Positions 25,945 to 37,147 of a DNA stretch of 64,000 bases are shown piece by piece. How positions within the stretch are numbered: the first letter of the stretch is position 1; each line of letters opens with the position of its first letter. The stretch spans positions 27,562-91,561 of the forward strand of contig MDYQ01000103.1 of NCBI GenBank assembly GCA_003024175.1, written 5' to 3'. Source of the DNA: Planoprotostelium fungivorum. Its lineage: Eukaryota > Evosea > Variosea > Cavosteliida > Cavosteliaceae. The notes under the pieces are model-generated. The model had not been told where the DNA came from. It worked only from the letters and a program-made list of their open reading frames with translations, and ran no database searches. Both the position numbers and the translations under genes were made by a program.

Positions 25945-27360
25945 TCATGCTGTGATGGTTTTCCATATGTACTGCCACCATTCTTTGATAGAGGTCGGTC
26001 GGTTCTTGTTGTAGACGTCCGTCAAACTATCTGAGATGGCTTCTGACATGGCATCCCAGAATTCTATGTCAGCCAGAGACCATGACCGGTCGAAGTGTTC
26101 CTTGGATCAAATGAGTTTTCTCTTTCGTTCACAACCATTACCTTGGGTAACTGCATCTGCGAACTGAGTTGTATACTTCGCTTATATGCATTGAAATATC
26201 TTGCGATTGGGAGAGCAATTGCATTGCTGATGTAGTCTATCTCTTGATCAAACAGAGAGGGGCTCAGGACTACACGATTTAACCGAGTGAAGAAATTGAA
26301 GTGGATGTTGTTCACTCTCTCTACATCTGTGGGGAGCATCACTTGCACTTCCATATCCATTTCTCCCTCTGTCATCCACCCCAGCGGACCACTAGCATTC
26401 TTGCTTAGGAGGTCCACTCCTAGTCCATAGATGCGTAACATCATCTGGATGCTTCAGATCAGATGTTTGTCTTCAGTCCATTGTTACCTCTCTTCCTTCG
26501 TTCTGTCTCTCTGGGTGTAGTTCACGGTAGGCGAGCCGACAACCATCAAAGACACCATCGATGCGTGTAGAGCATATGACATCGTACAACAGGTACCTCC
26601 TCCTTATTCTCGGGCACTTCAGTACCTCTATAAAAACGGACACTGCTCTCTGACTGGCTTCTGGAAAACTGAGTTTGTCAGGACGTAACCTTGATGATCG
26701 GCGTACTAGAGTGTAAAATGACAGTCTTGAACAACAACGTTTGTAAAGTGGAAATCGCCCCAGAAGATGGGCCAGTTACGGGGTTTCCACGAGGGATCCT
26801 TCCACTCTGTTCTTCTGTCCACGACTCCTCTCACCCCCTGGACTTTCATCTCTTTTACCCAGCCTCTACCTGTCCCCACTCAGCTTCAAGGAGAATGAAT
26901 GTCGTGTCACCTAATATGAACCACAGTGGTGATATCTTCAGTCTAATCTTATCAATAGACAATTCGAAGATGCACCAATTCTCCTGGGGTGGCACTGGCT
27001 CTGGTCGAATGACTGTGACACTGACGCAATGTCAATTCTGCTGTCGATGCACTGACCTACTTCTTCAGGTAAAATACTCCTTTGCTCAGTGCTTTTGCCC
27101 ATGTAGAATTCTGGTATGTTATATTCAACCCAGTCTGCTTCTCTAAATATTGGAACGCTCTTTTGTTGAACCATTCTGCCACATCTCAGTACAAGAGTGA
27201 ATGAATTTTCACCTTCTATATATCCTGAATTGTACAAGAAGAGCAAGGTACTGGACAGAGCGATCAATATACTGACGCCAGTCATAAGTAATTTGGTCGA
27301 TGATCTGACAAGAACTTGTGATGCTGTCTCATATATCGACTCATTAACGCCAAAGAACAT
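25945..27360 (-). CDS. Uncharacterised membrane protein
   Basis: ATG 27360 begins MFFGVNESIYETASQ and is followed by one strong transmembrane helix (LLMTGVSILIALSSTLLFLY). Later exons appear to encode ENWCIFELSIDKIRLKISPL, DTTFILLEAEWGQ, TVILHSSTPIIK, RYLLYDVICSTRIDGVFDGC, and WMTEGEMDMEVQVMLPTDVE. The end is WWQYIWKTITA, TGA at 25947-25945. About eight short introns are required, so internal joins are tentative. The stretch around EMDMEVQVMLPTD has a weak resemblance to the transition-zone protein TMEM231. The expected second membrane helix is absent, so I do not assign it. It is transcribed divergently from the CEP95-like gene. Confidence 0.5.
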
Positions 27361-27394
27361 CCTAATCAGTTAATACAGTCGTCTTTCTGTGTAG

Positions 27395-27800
27395 TCACCA
27401 TCGTTTCCATTTTCCTCTTGTCTGACCTTCCGTACGTTCTTCTCTTTTATACTGCTGTTCTCTTCGTCCCTCTGATGCTTTTGTGTCTACTCCTAATCTC
27501 CACCGCGTCTCTTTGCGCGAACCACGTGCCTGATCAGTAGGTTGGAGGACACTCACAAATACGGTACTCACTGAATCTATTACACGAGACAATGGTGAAG
27601 GTGTCTTCTCCCGTCCATTTTGAGAAAGGCATCGTCGCTGGTGTCCGTTTAAGTTTTACATTTATGGTGTGTTTACCTGATGCAATGACAATGTTCTGAT
27701 TTTGAGAACAAACTTTGGGTGCCACATGCTGTCCAGCCTCTTCAAAGTTGTGTGTCCTGTAATTCGTTGTAGTCTGGCGCTGAATTATTGAAAGCTCATA
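27395..27800 (-). other. Possible minus-strand exon(s) of unknown gene
   Basis: Two overlapping minus-strand frames look partly coding. One ends SEYRICECPPTY and the other ends in a basic stretch GQTRGKWKRW. A GT-AG intron can be drawn at about 27700-27660. They might be 5' exons of the membrane protein just downstream or a small separate gene. No family is recognised. Confidence 0.25.
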
Positions 27801-27836
27801 TTATTGGTGGGATTTGATGAGAGCTTACAAGAGTGG

Positions 27837-29377
27837 ATGATTGAATTAGAAGAGCAAGGTGACATCTTATTTCGCGGCGGGATTGAGGGAAACTAATAAC
27901 ATCAGATGTGGTGGCTTCGGTCAATTATGTGCTATCTTTGTGTGGATACCACGAGCGGGTGCAAAGTTACCTAGAATTTACCGCATCCATGTTCATTTGC
28001 TTGTATGAATCCCTATTCTGTCACTCGATTTCCAATGTCAATCGGCACCCAAAATCGCTGTCCGACCATCACCAGAATTATCAGATGTTGTTATCTGCTA
28101 TACAACAACAAGTAAGTCGGCTGTGTTGCACGAAACGCTCATTGGATCAGATCCCTGGCTTAGATCTATCTCACATCGATCCAGATAGAGCTCTTGAGGG
28201 TGACAAGAGAACTTTGTTGAATTTAGCAGAGATATTCTACGAGCTAGGAAGAATAGTTGCTGAGCAAAACGGTACACCCTATCGAGAGAAACACTTCATC
28301 CCAAAAGGCACTAATGGCAAAACCATCTCAGATTGGCAGGTGACAGGAATGGAAATAGCAGCTTTTGATTATTATAGGGATCAGAGATATTCTCCACGAA
28401 CTGTGCAAGACCTTCAGACCCAGAAACAAAAAGGCTGAACAAGAAACCGCACAAAAGCACAATTGAACTCCATTGCACCACTCTAAGTCAAAAGGAACCA
28501 GCTGGACAGAGAAGCTGGATGGACGATGCACAACATCATGGGCATCAGGATAGGAGTGCGAAGATCTACAACAGCTTTCTAAAGGATTTTGAAGCCACAA
28601 ACCATAGAGTATTGAACATGAACGTGTCATATCTCAAGATGCTTAGCAGGAGCAGCTGAATATGCGCAAACAAAAGCTCCACCAAGAAGCCAATATGAAA
28701 ATGAAAAGATTAGCCATAGTGAGATCCTATATAGAAACGCCAATAATGAGCTGCAGCACCAGATGAGGCAATTATCACAAAATGAGCATTTAGAGAGACA
28801 TTCAAGAGCAATTCATCAAAGTCAACAAGAAGAGTTATTGTACAAGAGCTGGTATGTATTGCAATTGATGATTATACTAAGTATACCAAAGGTTCAATGG
28901 AATGGTAAAAGATCAGAAAGACAGGCAAAGAAGTACAAAAATGCAAGCAAATGAGCGTCGATTGAAGTATTACCAAGGTCAACTTGAGAAGCAGCAGGAG
29001 TTGGAGAAATAGTAAGTGACCAGTACACAATGTTATGTCCTCATCTATTCAGCTACATGGATCAGTACCAAATAATGTCCGAAAACTCAGTCAATCAGCA
29101 AAAAGAGCAGGACATATTTGAGGCTGCACAACGTCAGGTGAATAATAGATAATGCACTAATCCTGAATGTAAATAGGAATTGTCAAGTTTACGTCAGGAG
29201 ATGAAAAACAAACTACATCATCAACTTCAACTTCTGAAATGGCAGATTCAGAGCAGACACGAGCAGATTCATCATATGACAATGAACAACCAATACTTGA
29301 CCTCTAAGATACAATGGCAGACACCTTTTTATATACCTAGTTCTTATGTAGAGCCTACAAATGTGGAGCATAACTAG
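27837..29377 (+). CDS. CEP95-like centrosomal protein (CH-like domain plus coiled coil)
   Basis: The N-terminal region (about residues 1-130) resembles the calponin-homology-like domain of CEP95/CCDC45: FTASMFICLYESLF, then DPDRALEGDKRTLLNLAEIF with YELG. In CEP95 the equivalent is a GDK-NLLEIFDGL motif. The rest is coiled coil rich in Gln and Arg (QLNMRKQKLHQEANMKMKR, QMRQLSQNEHLERHSRAIHQ, QEMKNKLHHQLQLLKWQIQS), ending VEPTNVEHN. ATG 27837 was chosen because it gives MIELEEQ, joins in phase across the first intron, and has an in-frame stop upstream. There are about seven introns of 26-60 bp and about 400 residues. CEP95 localises to centrosomes and spindle poles in animals, so a centriole or basal-body role is inferred. 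Confidence 0.7.
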
Positions 29378-29454
29378 CGCTGGAGTAGAAAGACAAGTAT
29401 ATCTAGAAGATGAATACACCTTCTCTGTCAGATAGCATATGATCTGTAGTGTCA

Positions 29455-29525
29455 AGGATACCCTCATCCACTGCTTGTTGCAGGAGGCATAAGGCAGCTG
29501 CATATGAATATAGGCTATCACTGTG
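29455..29525 (-). repeat. Truncated start of R1 tail
   Basis: The minus-strand sequence (TAGCCTATATTCATATGCAG, then CTGCCTTATGCCTCCT) matches the stretch just after the ORF of repeat unit 1 (22390-22343). It is a short R1 remnant. Confidence 0.5.
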
Positions 29526-29822
29526 AGGACACTCTGCCTTTATTCTCTATATTTTGTCTAGTATCTCTACAGGGCTCCAAATGACTGCAAAAAAATAGAG
29601 GTATAATCATGAATTTATCCATTCACCAGATGGAGATCTACATGTTCAGATTTGATTTAGCTTTCTGCCTTTTCAGACATGCAGTGATGGTGTGCTTCTC
29701 AGTTTGGTCCACTTGATCAAATCTCTCACTGCAGGCTCGGATTACAGTCATTTATTTATGACAAACTTGTCCTTATCTCCTACTCTTTCTCTTTTTCTTC
29801 TATCAAATCCTGTAGCCTTTCT

Positions 29823-31080
29823 TTGCATCTCTTGTTTTTCATTTTCATACACATACATACAATGACAGATAAAGGGGAATGGCTCATTGAATTAGACAGA
29901 TGGACAATAAAGAAGCTGAATAAGCTAGGAGGATTGGACATGCACACTGATAAAGCTTACTGGATCAACTTCAGAGGGTACTGTAGCCTATACAGCAAAG
30001 CTACAGCTACGTATTTTGGATACTCATTAGACAAAACAATGAACAACCCTGCAGTGAATATCGACATTAGAACAGCAAAGGCAATAGGAGTAGAAATAAC
30101 AGTGAAACGGTTCGGCCTCATGCTGAAGGCCGCACAATACTATACATAGAACAGCTCATACAAGGTAACAGAATGATCACTACCAACGAGATTGATAAAA
30201 TAAATATGGACACTCCAGCAGACAACAACAAATACAACAGATGGACGTTCCAACTTCAGAAAGCAATACGTAAAATAGTTCAATTTGAGTCGCATAACTC
30301 AAAGACATGATCACCAAAAAAGAAGAGAACAAAACAAACAAAGATTTGGTAAGAGATATAAAGAAATAGAGAAGGGAAACGAACAAGCTGATAGAATGGC
30401 AAGTACTGCATATATTAGGGAGAACATAACGTCAACACCAGACTACACACTCGAAACAGGAGACAAATCAATCACTAAGAATACAAGAGAACATATAAGG
30501 AGGATGATGAACAAATTATCAACAAAGGATTGGAGAAGGAGACAGAAAGCATAGTCAGCATTCTTCACTCACCATGCAGACCAACGCTCATTCCCTGGGA
30601 AGAAATAATCATATGGCAACCTGATTACAAAAATTATAACAGGGACAATTTGGACAAACAAGAGAAAGAAACAATCACAGAGGAGGATGGATGTAAATTC
30701 TGTTCTGATCTCCTACCTGTGGTGTATGGTCACTGCATAAGAACTAAACAGTTCAATGAGTCTCTGTTTATAAAGAATGATTTCAAACCAACGAAAGTCA
30801 AGGTATTCCTTTTCAATGAATGTGCATTGAATGTGTTTCTTGGTTGCTGAGTTTTCACTGACTTTTCTCCAAGTTTTCCAATTTGTCAATGATGTCAAAC
30901 ACCACCAACACGTTCTGGGAGAATGTATTTTCACTAGAGAACTGAACCATCAGCTGTGGGCAAATTTGAAGACAAAATCTTTTGGATGAAGCATATGCAC
31001 TTTGTAAAATCATCTCACAAATGCATTTTGCTGCACCAATTCTGCATAACAGATAAACAAGGTCGTAAAACTTGATTTAT
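29823..31080 (+). mobile_element. Degenerate retroelement-like remnant
   Basis: Broken plus-strand frames (29863-30149, 30285-30554, 30530-30850) follow one another with stops and frameshifts. The middle part has KRYKEIEKGNEQADRMAS (about 30349-30402), which resembles the GNE-AD region at the end of RNase H domains in retrotransposons. The first frame contains KAYWINFRGYCSLYSKATAT and the last an unassigned CKFCSD motif. No reverse transcriptase YxDD motif, LTR or terminal repeat is seen. The call rests mainly on the GNE-AD motif and the decayed state, so another mobile element type is possible. Confidence 0.4.
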
Positions 31081-31559
31081 TTCATTCACTTTGGTATTTG
31101 CTGATTCCTACGCGTTCTTGTGTTTTCTCAATGGTCTGATTACGCTGTATGGTATGCAGTCTGACACTTGATGGTCAAGAAAATATTTTTATATGTATTT
31201 TTTAATACATGTATAAATTATTAATAAAACAAAAGGGGAAGAAAGAAGAAGAAAAAGGGGGGACAGAGTCAATTGATTGTGCAGAAAATGGCTTGGTTAA
31301 GAGCTAAAAAGCTGGACAAAGCATATGATAGGTTCTCTCCCAATAGTCCAAACATTTTATTCTTCTCAACAAGGAGTCAACTCCCACCCCCAGTGGACTC
31401 AGGGACCCCACACCACCAGGCAAAATCTTACCCCTATCTACCTGTGCACAGATATTCAGAATGATTACCATACCCCCCTCCCAATACCTCAATTCACATA
31501 TATCTCTTTTGCTACTTTTTTTTGGGTCTCTCCACTGGACTGCAGAGTCCAAAGTTATC
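31081..31559. other. AT-rich intergenic stretch
   Basis: Long A/T-rich runs (31160-31240) and a purine-rich patch (31228-31262) are present. No gene, RNA or repeat boundary is evident. Confidence 0.5.
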
Positions 31560-32221
31560 AGATGGCCAGCAATGGCTTAGCAGCCCCTAATGGGGCCAAA
31601 CTGATATCTGAATAAAATTTGAAACCTGAACCTGAACTGAACCTGTTCATCTTCATACACTGCTTCTTGTTATTGTATGATGCTAGCTCTTTATCAAGGT
31701 AATCTCCTGGGCTCCTACTCACACACTCTCTGATACCCTTAAGTAAATGTTGAATCTTCATCCTGGGAGGTGGTTGTAACACTGTTTTTCTGTTTGTATG
31801 TCCAGCATTTGATTCTTATTCATATGCTGAGATTCTCAAACCACTATATGGTACAATCTTGTACTGTTCATATTTAGCATCTGGATCATTGTACTGTTCA
31901 ACACATGTTTGAAACACCTCAGGAGGTGTATGTTTTGCCACATATCCTTTAGGACAGATATTTATTGTATGCTTGCAGTTTCATGACTGGATTTTCATCT
32001 AGAGCTACTTGAAACTGTTCATTATCTGCCAACATCTTAACTGCTGCAAGACTGACCTTTCCTGTTTGATGTCTAAATTGTTCATTCAAGCTGTTGAAAA
32101 CAGGAAAGTCTATGAGCTCAATAATGTTATCTTGTGTCAGATAATTGAGAAGTTGACTGATGGGCATCTCATGAAATATTTTCGGTTCAGTCCTTTCCAG
32201 TTTAATAAAGTCGTAGTTCAT
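31560..32221 (-). pseudogene. Broken ORF, part of a dispersed coding element
   Basis: A 90-codon minus-strand frame (32221-31949) reads MNYDFIKLERTEPKIFHEMP through SLAAVKMLADNEQFQVALDE and stops at YLS. The next frame continues as KGYVAKHTPPEVFQTCVEQY and KIVPYSGLRISAYE until a stop near 31815. A third frame (MLQPPPRMKIQHLLKGIREC) continues to 31558. A frameshift and stops separate the parts. The middle part has a diverged copy at 23157-23300. The family is unknown; Gln/Asn-rich replication or transposition accessory proteins could look like this. No intact copy is in the window. Confidence 0.45.
31577..31640 (+). repeat. Short dispersed repeat (copy 1 of 2)
   Basis: This piece contains ATGGGGCCAAACTGATATCT, then GAATAAAA and CCTGAACCTGA. 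It is matched at 33178-33222 by ATGGGGTCAAATTGGTCATC with the same continuation. The GAATAAAA plus CCTGAACCTGA tail suggests the 3' end of a transcribed short element. Confidence 0.5.
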
Positions 32222-33050
32222 TTTTGTTTATGATATAATCTGCAACATACATACAATATATAAAACAAATTTATGTGATTTCTTTTTAGAAAATGAGGAG
32301 CGTGAAGAACATACAAACATGCAAACAACTTTTGTACATCAATTTAAGATAAAATGTCTCAGAAGAAATGTATGTGATGCAGCTCAGGACTATCAGAGGA
32401 GCTGTACACTTGGTACAAGTTTAGCTACTTGAAATTAAATATCATTTTAGGAGATGAACACATCTGTAAGGAAGCGTAGAATTGATTTGTGATTCCGAGT
32501 TGTAGACCAAAATATTGGAACAAGATATCTCTAAACAACATACTACTTGGTTGGTCATAATAAAAGCATTCAGAGCCTTCACTTCAGAAGTCAGGAACCT
32601 GTCTTTACTATTGAATTCATCATTGAAAGTGAGTCCCTTTCTTACAACATCAGCAAGTATCCCGCTAAGCTCAACAATAGTAACATGACCTCCAAAACAG
32701 GATAATAACCAGAAGAAAAGTCATGGATACATATAAGATCAGCCATAGATCATTAAGTTGTCTACTATCAATATCAACCATTTCTGGAATCACCAGAATG
32801 GCTCTGGACATTCTTCTTCACACATGTCCTTCATAAATGAGTTTCAAGCATGAATCTGAACAATACCTCCATTCTGTGTCTGTTCTCAAATGTCTCCCCT
32901 CTGATTGCCTCTACTGGTGAACATGTGATCATGGACAGAGAAAAGTCTGTTGAACATCTGCACAAGCTGCTCCAAGGACTCTGTATCAATAGCTTTGATG
33001 ACAGAGTACAATCAAATAAATTGTCTGTCTAACTCCACACAGTCCATTGT
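32222..33050. other. AT-rich intergenic region
   Basis: No gene is supported. Short frames are interrupted and lack splice context, and composition is more AT-rich than the flanking genes. Confidence 0.5.
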
Positions 33051-33225
33051 GCACATATGCACATAGATTGCATAAAGCAAGTACAGAGCGCACAAATGCT
33101 TACAAATATTTTGCAGAGGATCACCAAACAGAACACAGGAGGTGAGCGTTCAGTGTGAGGTGAGATAGTTCAGCAATGGGGTCAAATTGGTCATCTGAAT
33201 AAAAAAGCCTGAACCTGATTGTTTC
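33051..33225 (+). repeat. R1 tail repeat (partial) followed by short dispersed repeat
   Basis: 33060-33170 carries the R1 core (GCTTACAAATATTTTGCAGA, CACCAAACAGAACACAGGAG) but lacks the usual CCCCTTTTA end. It runs straight into the ATGGGG-CAAA-TTGG repeat at 33178-33222, so one element appears to interrupt the other. Confidence 0.65.
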
Positions 33226-33307
33226 ATTATTTAGGGATTATCGAATGGCTGCTTTGGCTGTGCGGCTCCTCAATCTAAACAGGGTCACCCTCTAAAAAGA
33301 AATCTCC

Positions 33308-36300
33308 TCACCTCTTTGCAATGGGTGTCTTTCCTGTTGTTGAGAAAGCCCCTTTCTTTGTCTTTTTGTCTTCCTCCGACGATGAACCGTCCAACGCCTC
33401 ATCCTGTGCGGTGTACAACTTCCTTCTGATCTTTGCTGAAGCCCCATTGTTCTCCTTGTTCACCACTGTGTCCTTTTCCTCTTTATCCTTTCCGAGAATG
33501 CGGCTTAATATGCGTCCTCCCTTCTTCTTCTTGTCCTTCTTCTTCTCTGAGAGAGTGTGAGAACAGGAGATTGAGAGAGGTACGCACCGGAGGGAGATTC
33601 AGCATCACTCTCTTCATCGCTCTTGTTGTTCCCCTTGAGGGGATCAAACACCGTGTAGTCGTCTGGGTTCCTGGACGCCTCTGGGGGTGTGATGGGAGTC
33701 TCTTCCGAATCGAATGTGGAGGACATCAGCTCGGATTGCGAAGGATTCTCTGGGCTCGTGAAGCTCTGTACACTATTGAACGAGCTTCCCGATGCCGTTC
33801 TCTGTGCCTTTGGCGTGACGTGCACATCCTCCACCTAATCGATTTCAGAAAGATGTACATCCAGATGGGCATTTCCAAAGAGTAGATCAACAGGCGCAAA
33901 GAAAAGACGAAGAGATATCGAAGAGAACAGGTACCTGAGTGAATGTGACCGAGACTCCATCGCCAGTGAGAGACTTTTCAACGTCAGCAGTGATCATCTG
34001 AACACTCGAGTAGGAGGATGCAGAGCTTCCGGGTGATTGTTGGATGAGAGCGTACTTCTGGTGCTTCTTCAGCTCCTTCTTAGTGGGGGTGGTCATCCTC
34101 TTTCCGTTGGGCATGGGTGGTAATCCCGCGTCTACTCCACCCTCATTCATACTGTAGAGCACCTACTCTGTCAGTCACACCCCTGCACTCTCTCACCTTG
34201 GAGCCCTTATCCTTTCCAAGAGAAGAGAACGGTGACCTCGACTTCTTCGGTGTGGAAGTCTTCACCATCAGCTCGTTCAGTCTGGCCTTCAACTCGGAAT
34301 TTTCTGCAGCCACCTTCTGTGTCTCTCTCCTCTCTTCCTCCAGCTGCTCCATCAACTCTGCGCACCTCTCCTCCAGCTCCCTCTTCTTCTCTTCCCACTG
34401 GCTCTCCTTCATCGAGATCTCCAGTGCAGCCGCCTGTGACTCCACCTTCACCTTGTGCGCCTCCTCTAATTCCTTCTCCAGTCTCTCCAGCTACCTCCCG
34501 TCAATCCCCCTACCTCTATCGTCTCACCTCTCTCTCCAATCGATTCACTTCCTCTCTCAATTCGGTCTTATCCGCCACGTTGGTCTTGCTCTGTATGACT
34601 TCTGACTCCCTCTCATTGTACATGTTCAACAGGGCCTGTCTCGTTAGTTTCACCCGTGGAGGGATCTTCACCTGGTATTTCTTGTTGAACGTCTCCTCTT
34701 GGTTCTTCTTGTCCCTGTCGAGTCTCTTCTTCCAGTCTGCCTCCATGATGGATATCCTCTCCGCTACTTCCTTTCCCATCTCAAATCGTACCCTCGCCTC
34801 TTCTGCCTCCAGAATCGTATGCATGTCGATCGCATCGGCTTCCACCGCCTGAATGCCACTCTCCATCCCTCCTTTCTTTGCACTCATGGGATAGTGATTC
34901 CTTCCCGTATCGAGCTTTGATGTTTGTGCCAGTGTCATCTCCTTCGCCATGGCCGAGAAGCGGAGGACCTGTTCACCCTCAACCGATGACTCTCAGAGGA
35001 TCGACTCACTTGGATGGTCTCGTCGTAATCAGATGAACCGGGAGAAGCGTTGACGATCATTGTTGCCTTGGCACTACTGCTGCCACCGAAGAATTCTTGA
35101 AAGAGTCGAGTCAGCTTGGAGTCACGGAAGGGTACGGGTCTCGTCTGGGAGGGGTGCATCTGATTGTATCTCAGAGCTTCTATACATCTTCCGAACGTCA
35201 TCAGTGATGTGTTGATGTTTGCTGCTTCTTTCAGAGCTGCTCCCGTCGTCTTCGTTCGTCTGTTCCTCTCCGATCCTGCAAACGAATCAACGTTCGCTCT
35301 CCTCAGCCTGCATTCACCTGCGAGGTCTACAATGGAGAGTTTGTGGAGGCGGATCAATGAGCTGTTCGCCTTGACTTCCTCCTTGGAGATGTTCTTGGGC
35401 ACTTCAATGAGCTTGATCTCGATGACGGAATGACTTCTGCTCGAGTCATGGTTCAGTTGGGTATTGGCAACTTGTCTGTTCCTCTGTCCCCTGATAATCA
35501 GCTTTTGCGCTTCGTCTGAGGAGGAGACTCTGAATTCCTTCAATTGGTCCACAAAGATCACTCCATTCTTGGCTTCCTTCAGCTTGAGGAATTGTCTCTT
35601 GGATGGATCCAATATCGCTTCGTCCAACAGATCGTACACCTGCGACGGTTATTCGGGTCGTTTACGGTGCATACCTTCTCATTGTAGATCTCAAAGTAGG
35701 AGATCATGAGAGCGTACTTGGAGTTGGGGTTGGTGGAGATCTTGGTCGTCTCGTGGAACTTGGGAAACTCCTCTTCCATATCAGAGACAGAGGAGATATC
35801 GTACTCCGATGTAGAGTACTCCAGGTCTCCGGGTAGCTTCTTCGCACCACGGAAGGGCGTCTTCGCTCTGCATTCGTCAGTCCTTCGTCTTGATTAGGAC
35901 ATCACTTTGGGGTCAATGTGGAATCACTGGCGATGCTATTGAAGATGACATCCAAAGTACGCGGGAGGATGCCAGGGTCGATCTTGGTACCACCGATGGT
36001 GAAGGTCTTTCCAGCGTTGGTGATACCGTAGGAGAACAAGAGCCCGTTGTGTCCCTCCAGCAAACTCCTCACGATTGGCAGTGCGGCGACCTGAAACACT
36101 TCCTGCTGAGAAGTCTTCTCATTTAACACTCCTTCTTCACTTCAGTGACTTTGTCTTTCTCCATACCTCACCTGTGAAGGTGAATCGGTTCTCTTCTCCA
36201 TTGTTCTTGGATTCCTTCGGTGCTCTGATGTTAATGGCACAAGGATCCTCGCAAGCGGATATGCAGATTGTATCACCTCTGGACGTTTCGTCTCGATTAA

Positions 36301-36742
36301 GAGGACGAACTCGGAGGAACACCTGTGATCTTGAGCTGGAAGTCTGGATGACCATGTCACCTTGATAGGCTCGCGATTGACGTCGAGGGGAGCAACTTTC
36401 TTTGCAGTACGCTTCGCATCAGATGGTGTCTGAGGGAGGTCGTTCACCGGGGAGAAGAGAGCCCGGCGGAGTTTCCTGATCCCTTCAATATTAACAACAA
36501 TAACCGTGTGCTCACATGTTGGAGACAGGAGTCTGAGGAGGATGCATATCCTTGGCGGGTGTTGCATCTTGCAAAGGAGCCCAATCTGATTCTTTAGCCA
36601 TGACCGGCTTAGAGTCTCCCTCTTCAGAGACCCTTCTCTTCTTCGGTCCAGCTCCATTTTTGGTCTGAGTATCTAAAGCCACCTCATCCACAATCGCTTT
36701 CTTACGACTTAAGGCTGAATTGCCTAGAGGTGCCTTCTGCAT
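33308..36742 (-). CDS. Kinesin-6 family motor (KIF20-like)
   Basis: N-terminal motor, central coiled coil and basic tail. ATG 36742 opens a Lys/Ser-rich extension (MQKAPLGNSALSRKKAI) of about 120 residues before the motor (SQVFLRVRPLNRDE, about 36335). The P-loop is GITNAGKT (about 36027-36004); the TNAGKT form is typical of kinesin-6 (KIF20/MKLP2). NHDSSRSH and, after an intron, DLAGSERNRR are switches I and II. KLTRLFQEFFGG closes the motor near 35090. The coiled coil follows (KESQWEEKKRELEERCAELM). The tail ends SSEEDKKTKKGAFSTTGKTP, IAKR. Kinesin-6 motors act at the central spindle in cytokinesis. About ten introns, about 950 residues. The kinesin-6 loop-6 insertion was not checked. Confidence 0.93.
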
Positions 36743-37021
36743 GTCCGCTCGTGTTGTTGCGGATTTTGCCTGCTTTGAAATCTTCGCTTTTGGCGGGAAA
36801 TCAGATAGGATTTTACAATGCGTATTGCCGAGCTAAGTAAAAAGAATATAATAATCCATACATTAAGGTGCGTTTGGATGGAAGATATCAGACTGAAAAG
36901 GTAGGAAACCATTCAATCATATCCAAACCTCTATCTCTCCATCTGCTGTTTAGAATTGATGAACTTCGTGAAAAATATCAACCTAAAACCACAAACTATT
37001 ATGATTTTATCAGATAGAGCC
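36743..37021. other. Kinesin 5' intergenic region
   Basis: This 279-bp stretch should carry the kinesin promoter. Nothing specific was recognised. The MITE begins at its far end. Confidence 0.5.
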
Positions 37022-37135
37022 ACTAGATGCAAGGACCTGCAGATACATGTATCCGCACGGTAAGGAAACGTGTATTTACAATTCGATACCGTGTAAATAC
37101 ACGTTAACTGATGTATCTGCAGCCTTAACTAGATG
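37022..37135. mobile_element. hAT-like MITE with 8-bp target duplication
   Basis: The direct repeat ACTAGATG (37022-37029 and 37128-37135) flanks a 98-bp element. Its ends are inverted: left CAAGGACCTGCAGATACAT, right (reverse strand) TAAGGCTGCAGATACAT, differing by a 2-base gap and the first base. Both fit the YARNG start reported for hAT elements, and hAT transposons make 8-bp duplications. A second perfect 14-bp inverted repeat (37067-37080 / 37092-37105, AACGTGTATTTACA) lies inside, so the strand could fold into a hairpin. It has no coding capacity. Confidence 0.75.
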
Positions 37136-37147
37136 AGCTCATCCTTC

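Noticed and set aside
25945-27360. Naming this gene TMEM231
   Set aside because: Only one short segment looks similar. The C-terminal membrane helix of TMEM231 is missing and much of the remaining sequence does not fit.
31304-31615. Overlapping ORFs on both strands
   Set aside because: AT-rich, low-complexity sequence with no family resemblance and no splice signals or poly(A) context.
34117-34852. Long Ser-rich plus-strand ORFs
   Set aside because: They are the antisense of the Glu/Lys-rich kinesin coiled coil, which gives Ser/Leu/Phe-rich open frames by composition.
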